From: an uncultured Clostridia bacterium
Lineage (GTDB): Bacteria > Bacillota > Clostridia > Oscillospirales > Acutalibacteraceae
Direction: 5' to 3'
Length of the DNA stretch: 41,588 bases
Assembly (NCBI GenBank): GCA_944380765.1
Contig: CALWIO010000019.1
Coordinates: forward strand, 1 to 41,588
Part shown: in pieces, positions 1 through 8,189 of the stretch
Layout of the letters: each line of letters starts with the position of its first letter
How positions within the stretch are numbered: position 1 is the first letter of the stretch
Position numbers and translations under genes: made by a program
Notes under the pieces: generated by a model
What the model was told of the DNA's origin: nothing
Database searches by the model: none
Seen by the model: the letters and a program-made list of their open reading frames with translations, nothing else

Positions 1-30
1 CGCCCCCGCAGGGAAATCCCTGCGGGGGCG
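1..30 (-). terminator. Hairpin after rnfB, probable operon terminator
   Basis: A perfect 13-bp inverted repeat with a 4-nt loop lies 19 bp past the rnfB stop codon. It is GC-rich and well placed to end the rnf transcript. The U-tract expected for minus-strand termination would lie to the left of base 1, outside the window, so the call rests on the hairpin and its position. Confidence 0.7.
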
Positions 31-49
31 CTGAATTTTCGGTTCTGTT

Positions 50-856
50 TTAAACTATTTTCATATTTACCAGGTCGATTACGCCGACGGGGCAGACCTC
101 GTGGCATTTGCCGCAGCCCACGCATTTGGCATAATCCACATGGGCGGCAAAATTCTCAACCTTGACGGCTTCGTATTCGCACGCCTTTACGCATTTCATA
201 CAGCCTATGCAGCCTGCCGTACACTCTTTTCTTGTAACGGCGCCCTTATCGTGATTTTTGCAGAGCACCGCTGCGGTAACCCGGTGCAGGGGCATCATTT
301 CGATAAGATGTTTGGGGCAGGTATTCACGCACATTTTGCAGGCGCGGCACTCAACGGGATTTATTCTCGCCACGCCGTTGCAGATATGTATCGCTTCGTA
401 TTCGCAGGCGGAAACACAGTCGCCCAGCCCTATGCAGCCGTATTTGCACTCCTTGGGGCCGGAGAAAAGCTGCGCCGCCATACGGCAGCTCTCAACGCCG
501 GCATACTCATATTTGCGGGCGGCTACTCCGAAATGACCTTTGCACAGCACAACGGCGGCTTCGGGCATTACCTCGCCCGCCGAAACGCCGAGAATACCGG
601 CGATTTTCTTTGAGACTTCGTTGCCGCCGGGGGAGCAAAGAGCGGTGTTGTCGGTTTCGCCCTTTGAAAGTGCGGCAGCGTAACCGTCGCAGCCGGAAAA
701 TCCGCAGGCGCCGCAGTTGGCGCCGGGTAAGCATTCTCGCACGGCTTCGGCTTTTTCGTCTTTCGGCACAGCCATCACTATGGAAGCGACCGCAAGACCG
801 AGTCCGAGAACAAGACCTATTCCCGCCACAAGGGCAACAGCTATAAAAATTTGCAT
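50..856 (-). CDS. rnfB: RnfB, iron-sulfur subunit of the Rnf ferredoxin:NAD+ oxidoreductase
   Basis: RnfB accepts electrons from reduced ferredoxin at the cytoplasmic face and passes them into the membrane part of the Rnf ion pump. The 268-residue protein has one N-terminal membrane helix (about residues 4-28). A cysteine cluster with CGACGFSGC follows (about 47-56), typical of the RnfB 4Fe-4S domain. Then come two ferredoxin-like modules with four cysteine quartets (CKYGC..CVSAC, CRACKMCVNTCP, CTAGCIGCMKC, CVGCGKCHEVCP), so several 4Fe-4S clusters are expected, as in clostridial RnfB. It is the last gene of the rnfCDGEAB order and starts 12 nt after rnfA. The ATG is preceded by AAGGGGGG at suitable spacing. 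Family and role are secure; the cluster count is only read from cysteines. Confidence 0.97.
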   Translation of the reverse strand: MQIFIAVALVAGIGLVLGLGLAVASIVMAVPKDEKAEAVRECLPGANCGACGFSGCDGYAAALSKGETDNTALCSPGGNEVSKKIAGILGVSAGEVMPEAAVVLCKGHFGVAARKYEYAGVESCRMAAQLFSGPKECKYGCIGLGDCVSACEYEAIHICNGVARINPVECRACKMCVNTCPKHLIEMMPLHRVTAAVLCKNHDKGAVTRKECTAGCIGCMKCVKACEYEAVKVENFAAHVDYAKCVGCGKCHEVCPVGVIDLVNMKIV

Positions 857-868
857 ACCGTTCCCCCC

Positions 869-1453
869 TTATCCGAACATACCCTCGACAAGTCCCGTAA
901 AGCCGAGGAACGACATTGAAACGAGAGAAGCCGAGATAAGCGTTATGGGAAGTCCTTCAAGGCTTTTCGGTATATTGCAGCCTTCAAGTCTTTCACGGAC
1001 TCCGGCGAACATTACCATAGCCACCATAAATCCGAGTCCCGCGCCGAGTGAAGAAACTATTGACTGAACGAAGTTGTAGCCCTCGTCGATATTGAGAAGC
1101 ACAACGCCCAGCACGGCGCAGTTGGTGGTGATAAGCGGCAAATAGATACCCAGCGCGTTATAAAGGGAAACCAGGTATTTTTTAAGTATGATTTCCACAA
1201 GCTGAACAAGCGCGGCTATTATAAGGATAAAGACGATTGTCTGAAGATACGCCATATCGTTTTTTACAAGCAGCACATTTATGGGATATGTTACAGCCGT
1301 GGCAAGCACCATTACGAATATTACTGCCGCGCTCATTCCGGCGGCGGTATTCAGCTTTTTGGAAACTCCGAGAAACGGGCAGATTCCCAAAAACTTCGCC
1401 AATATGTAGTTGTTTGTGAGTATTCCGGTAAGCAGGATAGCTAAAAACTTCAT
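869..1453 (-). CDS. rnfA: RnfA, membrane subunit of the Rnf complex
   Basis: This 194-residue integral membrane protein has about six helices and pairs with RnfE to form the membrane core of the Rnf pump. It keeps the family motif GICPFLGVS near residues 23-31 and a second cysteine in TTNCAVLGVVL near 109-119. In the known complexes these cysteines of RnfA and RnfE hold a membrane-buried 2Fe-2S cluster. The ATG overlaps the rnfE stop as ATGA and has an AAGGAGGAAG ribosome site, so the two genes are probably translationally coupled. Nothing is unusual in length or motifs. Confidence 0.97.
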   Translation of the reverse strand: MKFLAILLTGILTNNYILAKFLGICPFLGVSKKLNTAAGMSAAVIFVMVLATAVTYPINVLLVKNDMAYLQTIVFILIIAALVQLVEIILKKYLVSLYNALGIYLPLITTNCAVLGVVLLNIDEGYNFVQSIVSSLGAGLGFMVAMVMFAGVRERLEGCNIPKSLEGLPITLISASLVSMSFLGFTGLVEGMFG

Positions 1454-2151
1454 TTTTCTTCCTCCTTACAAGCGTTTTCGGAACCTGTAAGCGAACAGGT
1501 AGCCGCCATGGGACAAGCCGAACAGCCTTTAAGCTGAGCCTTTGACTTGCCGCTGCGTTCCGCAAGAGCGTTGGCAAGAGCGATTAAAATGCCGAAAACA
1601 AAGAATCCGCCGGGCGCGAGTATAAAGATAGTCATTGGCGGTATTGTTTCGGGCAGTACCTGAAAGCCGTAAAGCGTGCCGGCACCCAAAAGCTCGCGTA
1701 TGCCGCTCATAAGCAGCAGCGCGCATGTAAAGCCGATTCCCATTCCCAGTCCGTCAACAGCGGAAAGCAAAACGGGATTTTTTCCGGCGTAAGCCTCGGC
1801 TCTGCCGAGAATTATGCAGTTAACCACTATAAGCGGAAGATACACGCCGAGCATTTCGTCAATCTGGGGCAGGAAAGCCTTTACAAGCATCTGCACAATG
1901 CTTACGAAACCGGCGATTATTACTATATACGCCGGGATACGCACCTTTTGAGGTATGATTTTGCGCATAGCGGATATAACGATGTTTGAGCAGACAAGCA
2001 CGGCAGACGCGGCAAGCCCCATTCCGATTGCGCTTTCCATTGAGGTTGTTACCGCAAGGGTGGGACAGGTTCCGAGCACCAGGCGCAGAACGGGATTTTC
2101 CTTGACTATGCCCTTTGTAAATTCTTTTACTATGGATTTTTTCTCCGCCAT
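1450..2151 (-). CDS. rnfE: RnfE, membrane subunit of the Rnf complex, with a Cys-rich tail
   Basis: RnfE is the inverted-topology partner of RnfA in the ion-translocating core. The 233-residue protein has about six helices, the motif GTCPTLAVT (about 27-35) and VVNCIILGRAEAYA (about 109-122), which match RnfE/NqrD. The last 30 residues after the final helix carry four cysteines in the pattern C-x2-C-x5-C-x8-C. This tail is absent from many proteobacterial homologues and could bind an extra metal or Fe-S centre (inference). Its ATG shares one base with the rnfG stop (TAATG), and its TGA overlaps the rnfA start. Confidence 0.96.
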   Translation of the reverse strand: MAEKKSIVKEFTKGIVKENPVLRLVLGTCPTLAVTTSMESAIGMGLAASAVLVCSNIVISAMRKIIPQKVRIPAYIVIIAGFVSIVQMLVKAFLPQIDEMLGVYLPLIVVNCIILGRAEAYAGKNPVLLSAVDGLGMGIGFTCALLLMSGIRELLGAGTLYGFQVLPETIPPMTIFILAPGGFFVFGILIALANALAERSGKSKAQLKGCSACPMAATCSLTGSENACKEEEK

Positions 2152-2714
2152 TACCTGCTCACCTCCCCGTAAAGTTCAAGCGCCGTATTGACCGCCTGAG
2201 TAACGGCGTTTGAAGTTATTGTAGCGCCCGTAAGCGCCTGAATATCGTTTTCGCCGGGCGAATTTTTAACCACATTTATCACGCCCGATTTGCCTTTATA
2301 GCGGCTCTTGAAATCGTCGGTGTCCGCTTTCATTCCCAGTCCCGCGGTTTCGGAAATCGTTATGAAGTCAATTCCCTCCACGCTGCCCGAAGCGTCCACG
2401 CCGACCATAACGGTTATATCGCCGCCGTAGCCCTTGCTGACGGTTGTAAAAATATATCCGGCGGTCTGAGAGTTTTTATATCCCTCGTAATAGGAATACT
2501 CCGCTCCGTTATAGCTGACGGTCAGCTCGTCCGAAAAGCTGTCCGCGCCGGGCAGGACTTTCGACTTTGTTTCGTTTATGGTTTTTATTTGCAGCTCTTC
2601 TATTTTAGGAGCGGTAACGCTGTTTGTAACAGCCAGCAGCAATGTCACCACGGCCGCTGTTAAAAACAGTGAAACGGTCGGTTTTATTATTTCTTTCGCG
2701 CTGAATTTTTTCAT
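2151..2714 (-). CDS. rnfG: RnfG, covalently flavinylated subunit of the Rnf complex
   Basis: RnfG carries an FMN esterified to a threonine and relays electrons on the outer face of the membrane. The 187-residue protein has one N-terminal helix (about 12-32) followed by an FMN-binding domain. The flavinylation motif is TGATIT at residues 162-167, and Thr167 is the expected acceptor. The ApbE encoded at the start of the same operon is the expected transferase. The ATG overlaps the rnfD stop as ATGA. Length and motif agree with the RnfG family. Confidence 0.96.
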   Translation of the reverse strand: MKKFSAKEIIKPTVSLFLTAAVVTLLLAVTNSVTAPKIEELQIKTINETKSKVLPGADSFSDELTVSYNGAEYSYYEGYKNSQTAGYIFTTVSKGYGGDITVMVGVDASGSVEGIDFITISETAGLGMKADTDDFKSRYKGKSGVINVVKNSPGENDIQALTGATITSNAVTQAVNTALELYGEVSR

Positions 2715-3721
2715 TTTTCCGCCCCCTTTTTTCTTTTAGGCGTTCCGAAGGGTTTGGGCGCAGCCAGATGCTCGATATGCGGAACCAGTATATTCATAAT
2801 TATTATTGAGAACGAAACGCCCTCGGGCAGGGAGCCGAAAAGCCTGATAAGCGAGGTTATGATTCCGCAGCCCAGCGCGTAAATTATTTTGCCCTTTACC
2901 GACACGGGCGAGGTGGTGTAATCCGTTGCCATAAACACCGCTCCGAGCACAAGTCCGCCCGCCATAAGCTGATAAAGCACAAAGCTTACGCTTCCGCCTC
3001 CGGCGGCGAACATTATAACGGCTACCGTGCCCGCATAGACCAGCGGAATGACCGGTGAAATCACGCGGCGGATTACAAGATACAAAAATCCAAGCAGCAG
3101 AGCCGCTATGCACACTTCGCCCATGCAGCCGGCTCTTTCGCCCAGAAACATCTGGACAAGCGAGGGAATATCGGCTGAGTCCAGATAGCCCGCCGTATCC
3201 GAAGCTGCCGCCGCGGCGTTTATCTGTGAAAGGGGAGTTGCGCTTGTTACGGCGTCAACCGCGTTTTTATAGGCAAAAGGCGCTCTGAAATCGCCTATTT
3301 GCGTAGTAAACGAGGACATAAGCACTATTCTGCCTATCAGCGCCGGGTTTACGAAATTCTGCCCGATACCGCCGAAAAGCTGTTTTACAATCACAATGGC
3401 GGTAAAGGCGCCGATTATCACCATCCAGTAAGGCATGGTGGAGGGAAGATTGAACGCCAAAAGCATTCCCGTTACCACGGCGCTTAAATCGCCCACGGTG
3501 TTGCTGCGCTTTAAAATCTTTCTTGAAAGATACTCAAAAATCACGCAGGAGGCAACCGAAACGGCGGTCAGCGCGAGGCTTCTTAACCCGAACAGCACGC
3601 AGGCGGCTATTAAAGCCGGAACCATGGCGATTATCACATCAAGCATAATGCCCGTAGTTGTGCTTTTTGACCTGAAATGAGGCGAGGCGCTGACAACGAG
3701 CTTTCTTTTAATTTCAGTCAT
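2711..3721 (-). CDS. rnfD: RnfD, flavinylated membrane subunit of the Rnf complex
   Basis: RnfD is a multi-helix membrane subunit that carries covalent FMN and takes part in ion translocation. The start chosen here gives 336 residues beginning MTEIKRK; its ATG overlaps the rnfC stop as ATGA and is preceded by GGGGGAGG. A longer reading to 3823 would run into rnfC and lacks support. The sequence shows GGIGQNFVNPALIGR (about 117-131) and the flavinylation motif SATPL at 160-164, with Thr162 the likely FMN site. The C-terminus ends in a basic tail. Confidence 0.96.
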   Translation of the reverse strand: MTEIKRKLVVSASPHFRSKSTTTGIMLDVIIAMVPALIAACVLFGLRSLALTAVSVASCVIFEYLSRKILKRSNTVGDLSAVVTGMLLAFNLPSTMPYWMVIIGAFTAIVIVKQLFGGIGQNFVNPALIGRIVLMSSFTTQIGDFRAPFAYKNAVDAVTSATPLSQINAAAAASDTAGYLDSADIPSLVQMFLGERAGCMGEVCIAALLLGFLYLVIRRVISPVIPLVYAGTVAVIMFAAGGGSVSFVLYQLMAGGLVLGAVFMATDYTTSPVSVKGKIIYALGCGIITSLIRLFGSLPEGVSFSIIIMNILVPHIEHLAAPKPFGTPKRKKGAEK

Positions 3722-5040
3722 TTTGCCTCCCCCTCTCTTATCATGGCTTTCGCAAGGCGCATATACTGCACCAGCGGTTTGCCCGCGGGACAGCTGTAAG
3801 CGCAGGAGCCGCACTCCATACACACAGCCGCGCCGGCGTGCTTTAACTTTTTAACATCTTTCGCCTTTAAGAATTTTTCCACATTGGTAGGCACAAGACT
3901 TAAAGGACAGCTCGCGGCGCATCTGCCGCACCTTATGCAGTCGGTCTCCTTTTTCACGGCGCAGTCGCCCTCACAGAATGCGAGCAGCGCGTTGTTGCCC
4001 TTTAACACGGGGAAATTTATTCCGATAAGGGCGGTACCCATCATAGGGCCGCCGCAAACAATCTTTTCGGGCTCGCAGGTAAATCCGCCGCAGAAATCAA
4101 TTATATAATCCATCATTGTACCCACGGGCACTCTTACATTCATGGGATTTTTAACCGCCGAGCCGTCAACGGTCATACTGCGGCTCACCAGCGGCTTGCC
4201 CGTTGCGAGATGCCTGCCCACAAAGGCTATGCTCGCCACATTCATTACAACGCAGCCCACATCTGACGGCAGCTTTCCGGGCGGAATTTTTCTTCCGGTA
4301 GCCGAAAGTATTATCATCTTCTCGGCTCCCTGCGGATAACGGGATTTAAGCTGCATAACCCTGACATTTTCTCCGCTTTTATCGGCTATTTCGCTTAAAA
4401 TTTCAATAGCCTTAGGCTTGTTGTTCTCAACAGCGATTACCACGCGGTCAATATTAAGATATTTCTTTACGGCGCTTACGCCCCTCATTATATTTTCGCT
4501 GTTTTCAAGACATTCGCGGTAATCTACGGTTATGTACGGCTCGCACTCGGCGGCGTTTATAATAAGCGTGTCTATTTCGGCCTCCTGAGGCAGATTCAGC
4601 TTTACATGGGCGGGAAATCCCGCGCCTCCGAGTCCCACAAGGCCTGACGCCCTGATCGCCGCGATAAAGGACTTGGTGTCGCTCACCTTAGGCGGCTGGA
4701 AGGAATCCTCCTCCATAAGACCGTCGCTTTCAATTATAACCGTTTTTGACACAACGCCTGTTGAAAGCTCAATATCCTTAATCCCCGTAACCGTTCCCGA
4801 AACGGAAGCGTACACCGGCGCGCTGACATAAGCCGCGCTGTCGCCTATGAGCTGACCTATTTTTACCCGGTCGCCCGCCTTGACAGTCGGCTCGCACTCT
4901 GCGCCTATGCTCTGCCGCATAGGAATTTCCACAAAGGGCGGAGGGGTAATCCTGACGACCGGCATTTCGGCGGTGTTCTTGTTATGCGCTATATCAACGC
5001 CGCCCCGGCCTTTCTTTACCGCTTTTAAAACTCCCTTCAC
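3718..5040 (-). CDS. rnfC: RnfC, NADH-side subunit of the Rnf complex
   Basis: RnfC is the peripheral subunit that exchanges electrons with NAD+. The 440-residue protein has an N-terminal barrel-sandwich part, then the nucleotide/FMN-binding motif GLGGAGFPAHVKL, the AECEPYI motif, and two C-terminal 4Fe-4S motifs, CIRCGRCAASCP and CMECGSCAYSCP. The start codon is GTG, overlapping the upstream stop as GTGA, with an AAGGAGATGG ribosome site. It heads the canonical clostridial order rnfCDGEAB. Assignment is secure. Confidence 0.97.
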   Translation of the reverse strand: MKGVLKAVKKGRGGVDIAHNKNTAEMPVVRITPPPFVEIPMRQSIGAECEPTVKAGDRVKIGQLIGDSAAYVSAPVYASVSGTVTGIKDIELSTGVVSKTVIIESDGLMEEDSFQPPKVSDTKSFIAAIRASGLVGLGGAGFPAHVKLNLPQEAEIDTLIINAAECEPYITVDYRECLENSENIMRGVSAVKKYLNIDRVVIAVENNKPKAIEILSEIADKSGENVRVMQLKSRYPQGAEKMIILSATGRKIPPGKLPSDVGCVVMNVASIAFVGRHLATGKPLVSRSMTVDGSAVKNPMNVRVPVGTMMDYIIDFCGGFTCEPEKIVCGGPMMGTALIGINFPVLKGNNALLAFCEGDCAVKKETDCIRCGRCAASCPLSLVPTNVEKFLKAKDVKKLKHAGAAVCMECGSCAYSCPAGKPLVQYMRLAKAMIREGEAK

Positions 5041-5576
5041 TTTTCCATCTCCTTAGCCTTGATTATTTTAGAAAAATACGGCAACGCCGCTTTTAATACC
5101 GAACCGGTTACTATGCCCGTTACCACCGACACCAACACCAGCACCGGAGCGTAACCCGCCACCGCGCCGCTTTTCATAAGCGCCGCCGCAGCCGCGAGCT
5201 GCCCGGCGTTATGGCACAGAGCCGAAAGCACGCCTGTTCCGATACAGCCCACGCCCTTTGCCTTTTTAAAGAGCAGCAGCATACACAGGGCGCTGAGCAC
5301 GCCGCCGCACAGGCTCATAAGAGCCGCCGCCGCGCCCCTCGTAATGAGGGCGAACACAGCCTTTGCCGCGACTATCATAAAAGTCTGCGCCCAGCCCAGC
5401 GACAAAGCCGCAAACATAACCGCTGTATTTGAAAGTCCCGGTTTGCTGCCGGGCAGCATAAACGCCGCCGAGGGCAGAGCGCTCTCGGCAAAAGACAGGG
5501 CGAGAGCCGCCGCGCAAAGCAGGGCAGTCATTGTAATTCTTCTGTTTTTCTCGCTTAGGGTTTTGCCGCTTTTCAT
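5037..5576 (-). CDS. Gx transporter / Hpre_diP_synt_I family membrane protein
   Basis: This 179-residue hydrophobic protein has about five membrane helices and the Gly-rich stretch MLPGSKPGLSNTAVM (about 45-59), typical of the family labelled Gx transporter or heptaprenyl diphosphate synthase component I. The family resembles the S components of ECF-type importers, and its substrate here is unknown. It lies between the NusG-II protein and rnfC in an overlapping operon with apbE. Clostridial flavinylation and electron-transfer loci often keep this set together, so a role in supplying a flavin or quinone-related compound is possible (inference). The ATG follows GGTGAGAG. Confidence 0.8.
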   Translation of the reverse strand: MKSGKTLSEKNRRITMTALLCAAALALSFAESALPSAAFMLPGSKPGLSNTAVMFAALSLGWAQTFMIVAAKAVFALITRGAAAALMSLCGGVLSALCMLLLFKKAKGVGCIGTGVLSALCHNAGQLAAAAALMKSGAVAGYAPVLVLVSVVTGIVTGSVLKAALPYFSKIIKAKEMEK

Positions 5577-5580
5577 ACTC

Positions 5581-5943
5581 TCACCATGTCATAGCGTCCG
5601 GCGAATTTGCGCCTTTCCCCTCAATTTCAACGCTTACCCTGTTCGGCACGCAGAACGCCGCGTCCCCCTTTTTTGAGAGCTTGCCGCTGCGCACGCAAGT
5701 TTTATCCTCGCAGTCGGAATCGGCAACATAAACCTCGTTGTTTTCACGGCGGATTACCACCGAATTAACGGTAATTTCGTAATATTCGCCGTTTAAGGGA
5801 AAGGTTTTTTCAACCTCGCCGTTATATTTCACAACCACGGTTTCACCTTGTGAGGAGAAGCCTCTCGCCAAGAACAATGCCGCTCCCAGCATAAGCGCCG
5901 CCGCTATTATTATAAAATCCTTTGAGGTTATCAGCTTTTTCAT
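5581..5943 (-). CDS. NusG domain II-containing small membrane-anchored protein
   Basis: This 120-residue protein has one N-terminal helix (about 9-27) and an exported beta-rich domain of the NusG-II type. It carries the family cysteines in CEDKTC and a final FCVPNRV segment. It is not the transcription factor NusG. Such proteins recur between ApbE and Gx genes in rnf and related flavinylation loci, but their biochemical role is not established. The ATG at 5943 lies 1 nt after the apbE stop; its ribosome site is weak, so translation is probably coupled to apbE. An in-frame start at 5991 would lie inside apbE and is less likely. Confidence 0.82.
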   Translation of the reverse strand: MKKLITSKDFIIIAAALMLGAALFLARGFSSQGETVVVKYNGEVEKTFPLNGEYYEITVNSVVIRRENNEVYVADSDCEDKTCVRSGKLSKKGDAAFCVPNRVSVEIEGKGANSPDAMTW

Positions 5944-5944
5944 A

Positions 5945-6952
5945 TCAAAGCACCGTAAAGCTCTCGTCGGTAAGCTCAAAGCAGTCTTCAAGTCCCTCGG
6001 ACATCAGCACGCTTTTGTCGTCCCTTACAATAATTACCCGGGCGTTGTATTTTTCCGCAAGGGCAATTCCCCTGCCCTCGCCGAGAATATAGACCGCCGT
6101 TGACAGAAAATCGCTCAGCGTTCCGTTATCGGCAATCACCGTAACCGAGGAGAGTCCGTTCTGCACGGGGCTGCCCGTTTCGGCGTCAAAAATATGGCAG
6201 TAGCGCACCGAGTCCTTTTCAAAATATTTTTCATAATTGCCGGAGGTGGATATAAAGCAGTCGCTCAGCGACAATGTGGCAAAATACTCGTTCGCCTCGC
6301 CGAAAGGATTTCTGATACCTATTTTAAAATCCTTGCCCCTGCCGGGAGAGCCGAAAACTCCCACGCTGCCGCCAACGGTGCAGAGCCCGTTTTTTGCTCC
6401 CGATTCTTTGAGCAGGTTTACCGCCTGCTGACACGCCATGCCCTTGCCCAGCGCGCCCAAAGTCACTATCGCTCCGTTTTTAAGGGTTACGCGCGTTTTG
6501 TCAATTTCAATATTGCTCCCGTCCACGGTCAGGAGGGCCTCTTCAATTTCGCTGTCGGAGGGCACATATCCTCCGCCCTCGATATTCCACAAATTTTCAA
6601 GCGCGCCGCACAAAATTGAAAATCCCGCGCAGTCCTCGGAAAGCAAAAGGCAGTCCTTGATAATTTTCAAGTACTCGCTGTCGGCCTCCACCTCGCGCCC
6701 GGCATTAAGGCGGTATGTAAAAGACCCCTCCTCGGTATGGGAAAGATACACGCTGTCAAGCTCCTTGATTTTTTCAACCGCCGCCGCGGCAGCTTCGTCC
6801 GAATTTTTGCCGCCGTAAACGGTAACCGAAACCGCGCTGCCCATAGCGTAGCCCTCGGCGCTGTGAGTTTTGGGCGGAACGCACCATATAACAGCCGCGA
6901 TTACTATAACCGCCGCCAGAACCGCCGCTATTATTTTTTTCCTGTTTTTCAC
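5945..6952 (-). CDS. apbE: ApbE-family FAD:protein FMN transferase
   Basis: ApbE moves FMN from FAD onto threonines of exported target domains. Here the expected targets are RnfG (Thr167) and RnfD (Thr162) from the same operon. The roughly 335-residue protein has an N-terminal membrane anchor, then YAMGSAVSVTVYG, LGALGKGMACQQA, the TVGG loop, CHIFDAETGSP and the metal-site segment LSDFLSTA. In the KG motif the usual aspartate (KGYAxD) is replaced by Gln, a departure worth noting, while the other core residues are kept. A GTG at 6952 has GGTGA five bases upstream and is preferred; an upstream GTG at 6961 adds three residues. It is the first gene of the rnf operon. Confidence 0.92.
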   Translation of the reverse strand: MKNRKKIIAAVLAAVIVIAAVIWCVPPKTHSAEGYAMGSAVSVTVYGGKNSDEAAAAAVEKIKELDSVYLSHTEEGSFTYRLNAGREVEADSEYLKIIKDCLLLSEDCAGFSILCGALENLWNIEGGGYVPSDSEIEEALLTVDGSNIEIDKTRVTLKNGAIVTLGALGKGMACQQAVNLLKESGAKNGLCTVGGSVGVFGSPGRGKDFKIGIRNPFGEANEYFATLSLSDCFISTSGNYEKYFEKDSVRYCHIFDAETGSPVQNGLSSVTVIADNGTLSDFLSTAVYILGEGRGIALAEKYNARVIIVRDDKSVLMSEGLEDCFELTDESFTVL

Positions 6953-6984
6953 GCCCGTCACCGCCGATAATTTCTATACAATAT

Positions 6985-7013
6985 ATAATACAATATTTCG
7001 CATTTTTATTCAA
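6985..7013 (-). promoter_or_regulatory. Promoter of the apbE-rnf operon
   Basis: On the minus strand TTGAAT (7008-7013) and TATTAT (6985-6990) are separated by 17 bp, a good sigma-70/A match just upstream of apbE. It is back to back with the promoter of the alcohol dehydrogenase. Confidence 0.7.
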
Positions 7014-7025
7014 TAGTAAAATCTG

Positions 7026-7054
7026 TTGCATTATCATTTTGCCGATGTTAAAAT
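7026..7054 (+). promoter_or_regulatory. Promoter of the alcohol dehydrogenase gene
   Basis: TTGCAT (7026-7031) and TAAAAT (7049-7054) are 17 bp apart. The predicted transcript would start about 15 bases before the coding start, leaving room only for the GAAAGGA ribosome site. Confidence 0.68.
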
Positions 7055-7076
7055 ATTAACGAAAGGAATGAGCCAG

Positions 7077-8189
7077 ATGGATTATGATTTCAGTTTTTAT
7101 ATGCCCGTTCAGATTTTCGGCGGCAAAAACGCTCTTTTTAAAAACCGTGAAGCGCTGAAACTTCTCGGAAAATGCTGTCTTATCGTTACGGGAAAGACCG
7201 CCGCTAAAAAATGCGGAGCGCTCTCTGACCTTATATCCGTTTTTGAAGAAGAGGGAATTGATTACAGAATATTTGACAAAATAACCGCAAACCCCAAAAC
7301 CGCTGACTGTTACGAAGGCGGTAAAATCGCCCGTGAATTCGGCGCGGATTTTGTTGTGGGCATAGGCGGCGGTTCTCCTCTTGACGCGGCAAAAGCCGTT
7401 TGCGTTTACGCAGCCAACGAACAGATTGACTGCGACGAGATTTACACAAAGCCCGTTTGCTCAAAGCCTCTGCCGCTTGCGGTAATAGGTACAACCGCCG
7501 GTACGGGAAGCGAGATTTCGGGCGTTTCGGTACTGACGCGCTGTGACGGCAGAAAACAGAGCGTAAGCGGAAAGAACTACTATGCCGCCTGCGCTTTCGC
7601 GGACCCCCGTTACACCTATTCCCTGCCCTACGGCTCCACCGTTTCAACCGCCCTTGACGCATACTGCCACGCCGCGGAAGCCGCCTTTTCACCGAGAGCC
7701 GACTTTTTGACAACGCGGTTTTCCATGCTCTCCGCCGGAATACTGTTCCCCATAATCAAAAAAATGAGCGAAACAAAGGCTCTGCCCGATGAAGCGGAGC
7801 GTGACGCCCTTTACTACGCCTCGCTTTACGCCGGATTCGCGCTCAACCGAGCCGGCACGGGATTCCCTCACGGAATGGGCTACGCTCTGACCGAGGATTA
7901 CTCGGTGCCGCACGGTTTTGCGTGCGCGGTATTTCTGCCCGCCTATTTAAAGGAGGCTCAAAAGGCGGACAAAGAGCTTTTTAAGAAATTTATGAATTCC
8001 TCAAAGGCGGATTTTGACGAAGTACGCGCCGTAATTAAAAGCTGTTTTAACTTTGACATTAAAATTTCCGCCCGAAAGGCGGCAGAATATGAGGAGCGTT
8101 GGAGAACTCTTAAAAACTTCAAAAACTCCCCTGCCGATTTTAACAGCCGCGACGCTGAAAGCCTTGTGATTTCGCTGTTCGGAACATAA
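7077..8189 (+). CDS. Iron-containing (group III) alcohol dehydrogenase
   Basis: This 370-residue protein belongs to the Fe-dependent alcohol dehydrogenase family, which interconverts alcohols and aldehydes with NAD(P)H. The dinucleotide loop GIGGGSPLDAAKA lies at about 95-107 and the TTAGTGSEI motif at 139-147. The metal ligands are all present: Asp194, His198 (DAYCH), His265 (FPHGMG) and His279 (VPHGF). The ATG at 7077 is nine bases after AAGGA; an ATG at 7068 directly abuts that site and is less likely. The substrate cannot be told from sequence. The aminotransferase and aldolase genes downstream suggest it reduces an aldehyde made by them, but each part has its own signals, so the link is inference. 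Confidence 0.88.
   Translation: MDYDFSFYMPVQIFGGKNALFKNREALKLLGKCCLIVTGKTAAKKCGALSDLISVFEEEGIDYRIFDKITANPKTADCYEGGKIAREFGADFVVGIGGGSPLDAAKAVCVYAANEQIDCDEIYTKPVCSKPLPLAVIGTTAGTGSEISGVSVLTRCDGRKQSVSGKNYYAACAFADPRYTYSLPYGSTVSTALDAYCHAAEAAFSPRADFLTTRFSMLSAGILFPIIKKMSETKALPDEAERDALYYASLYAGFALNRAGTGFPHGMGYALTEDYSVPHGFACAVFLPAYLKEAQKADKELFKKFMNSSKADFDEVRAVIKSCFNFDIKISARKAAEYEERWRTLKNFKNSPADFNSRDAESLVISLFGT

Noticed and set aside
3722..3823. Longer N-terminus of RnfD reaching into rnfC
   Set aside because: It overlaps the conserved Fe-S region of rnfC by 100 bases, and the ATG at 3721 has a strong ribosome site and an ATGA overlap.
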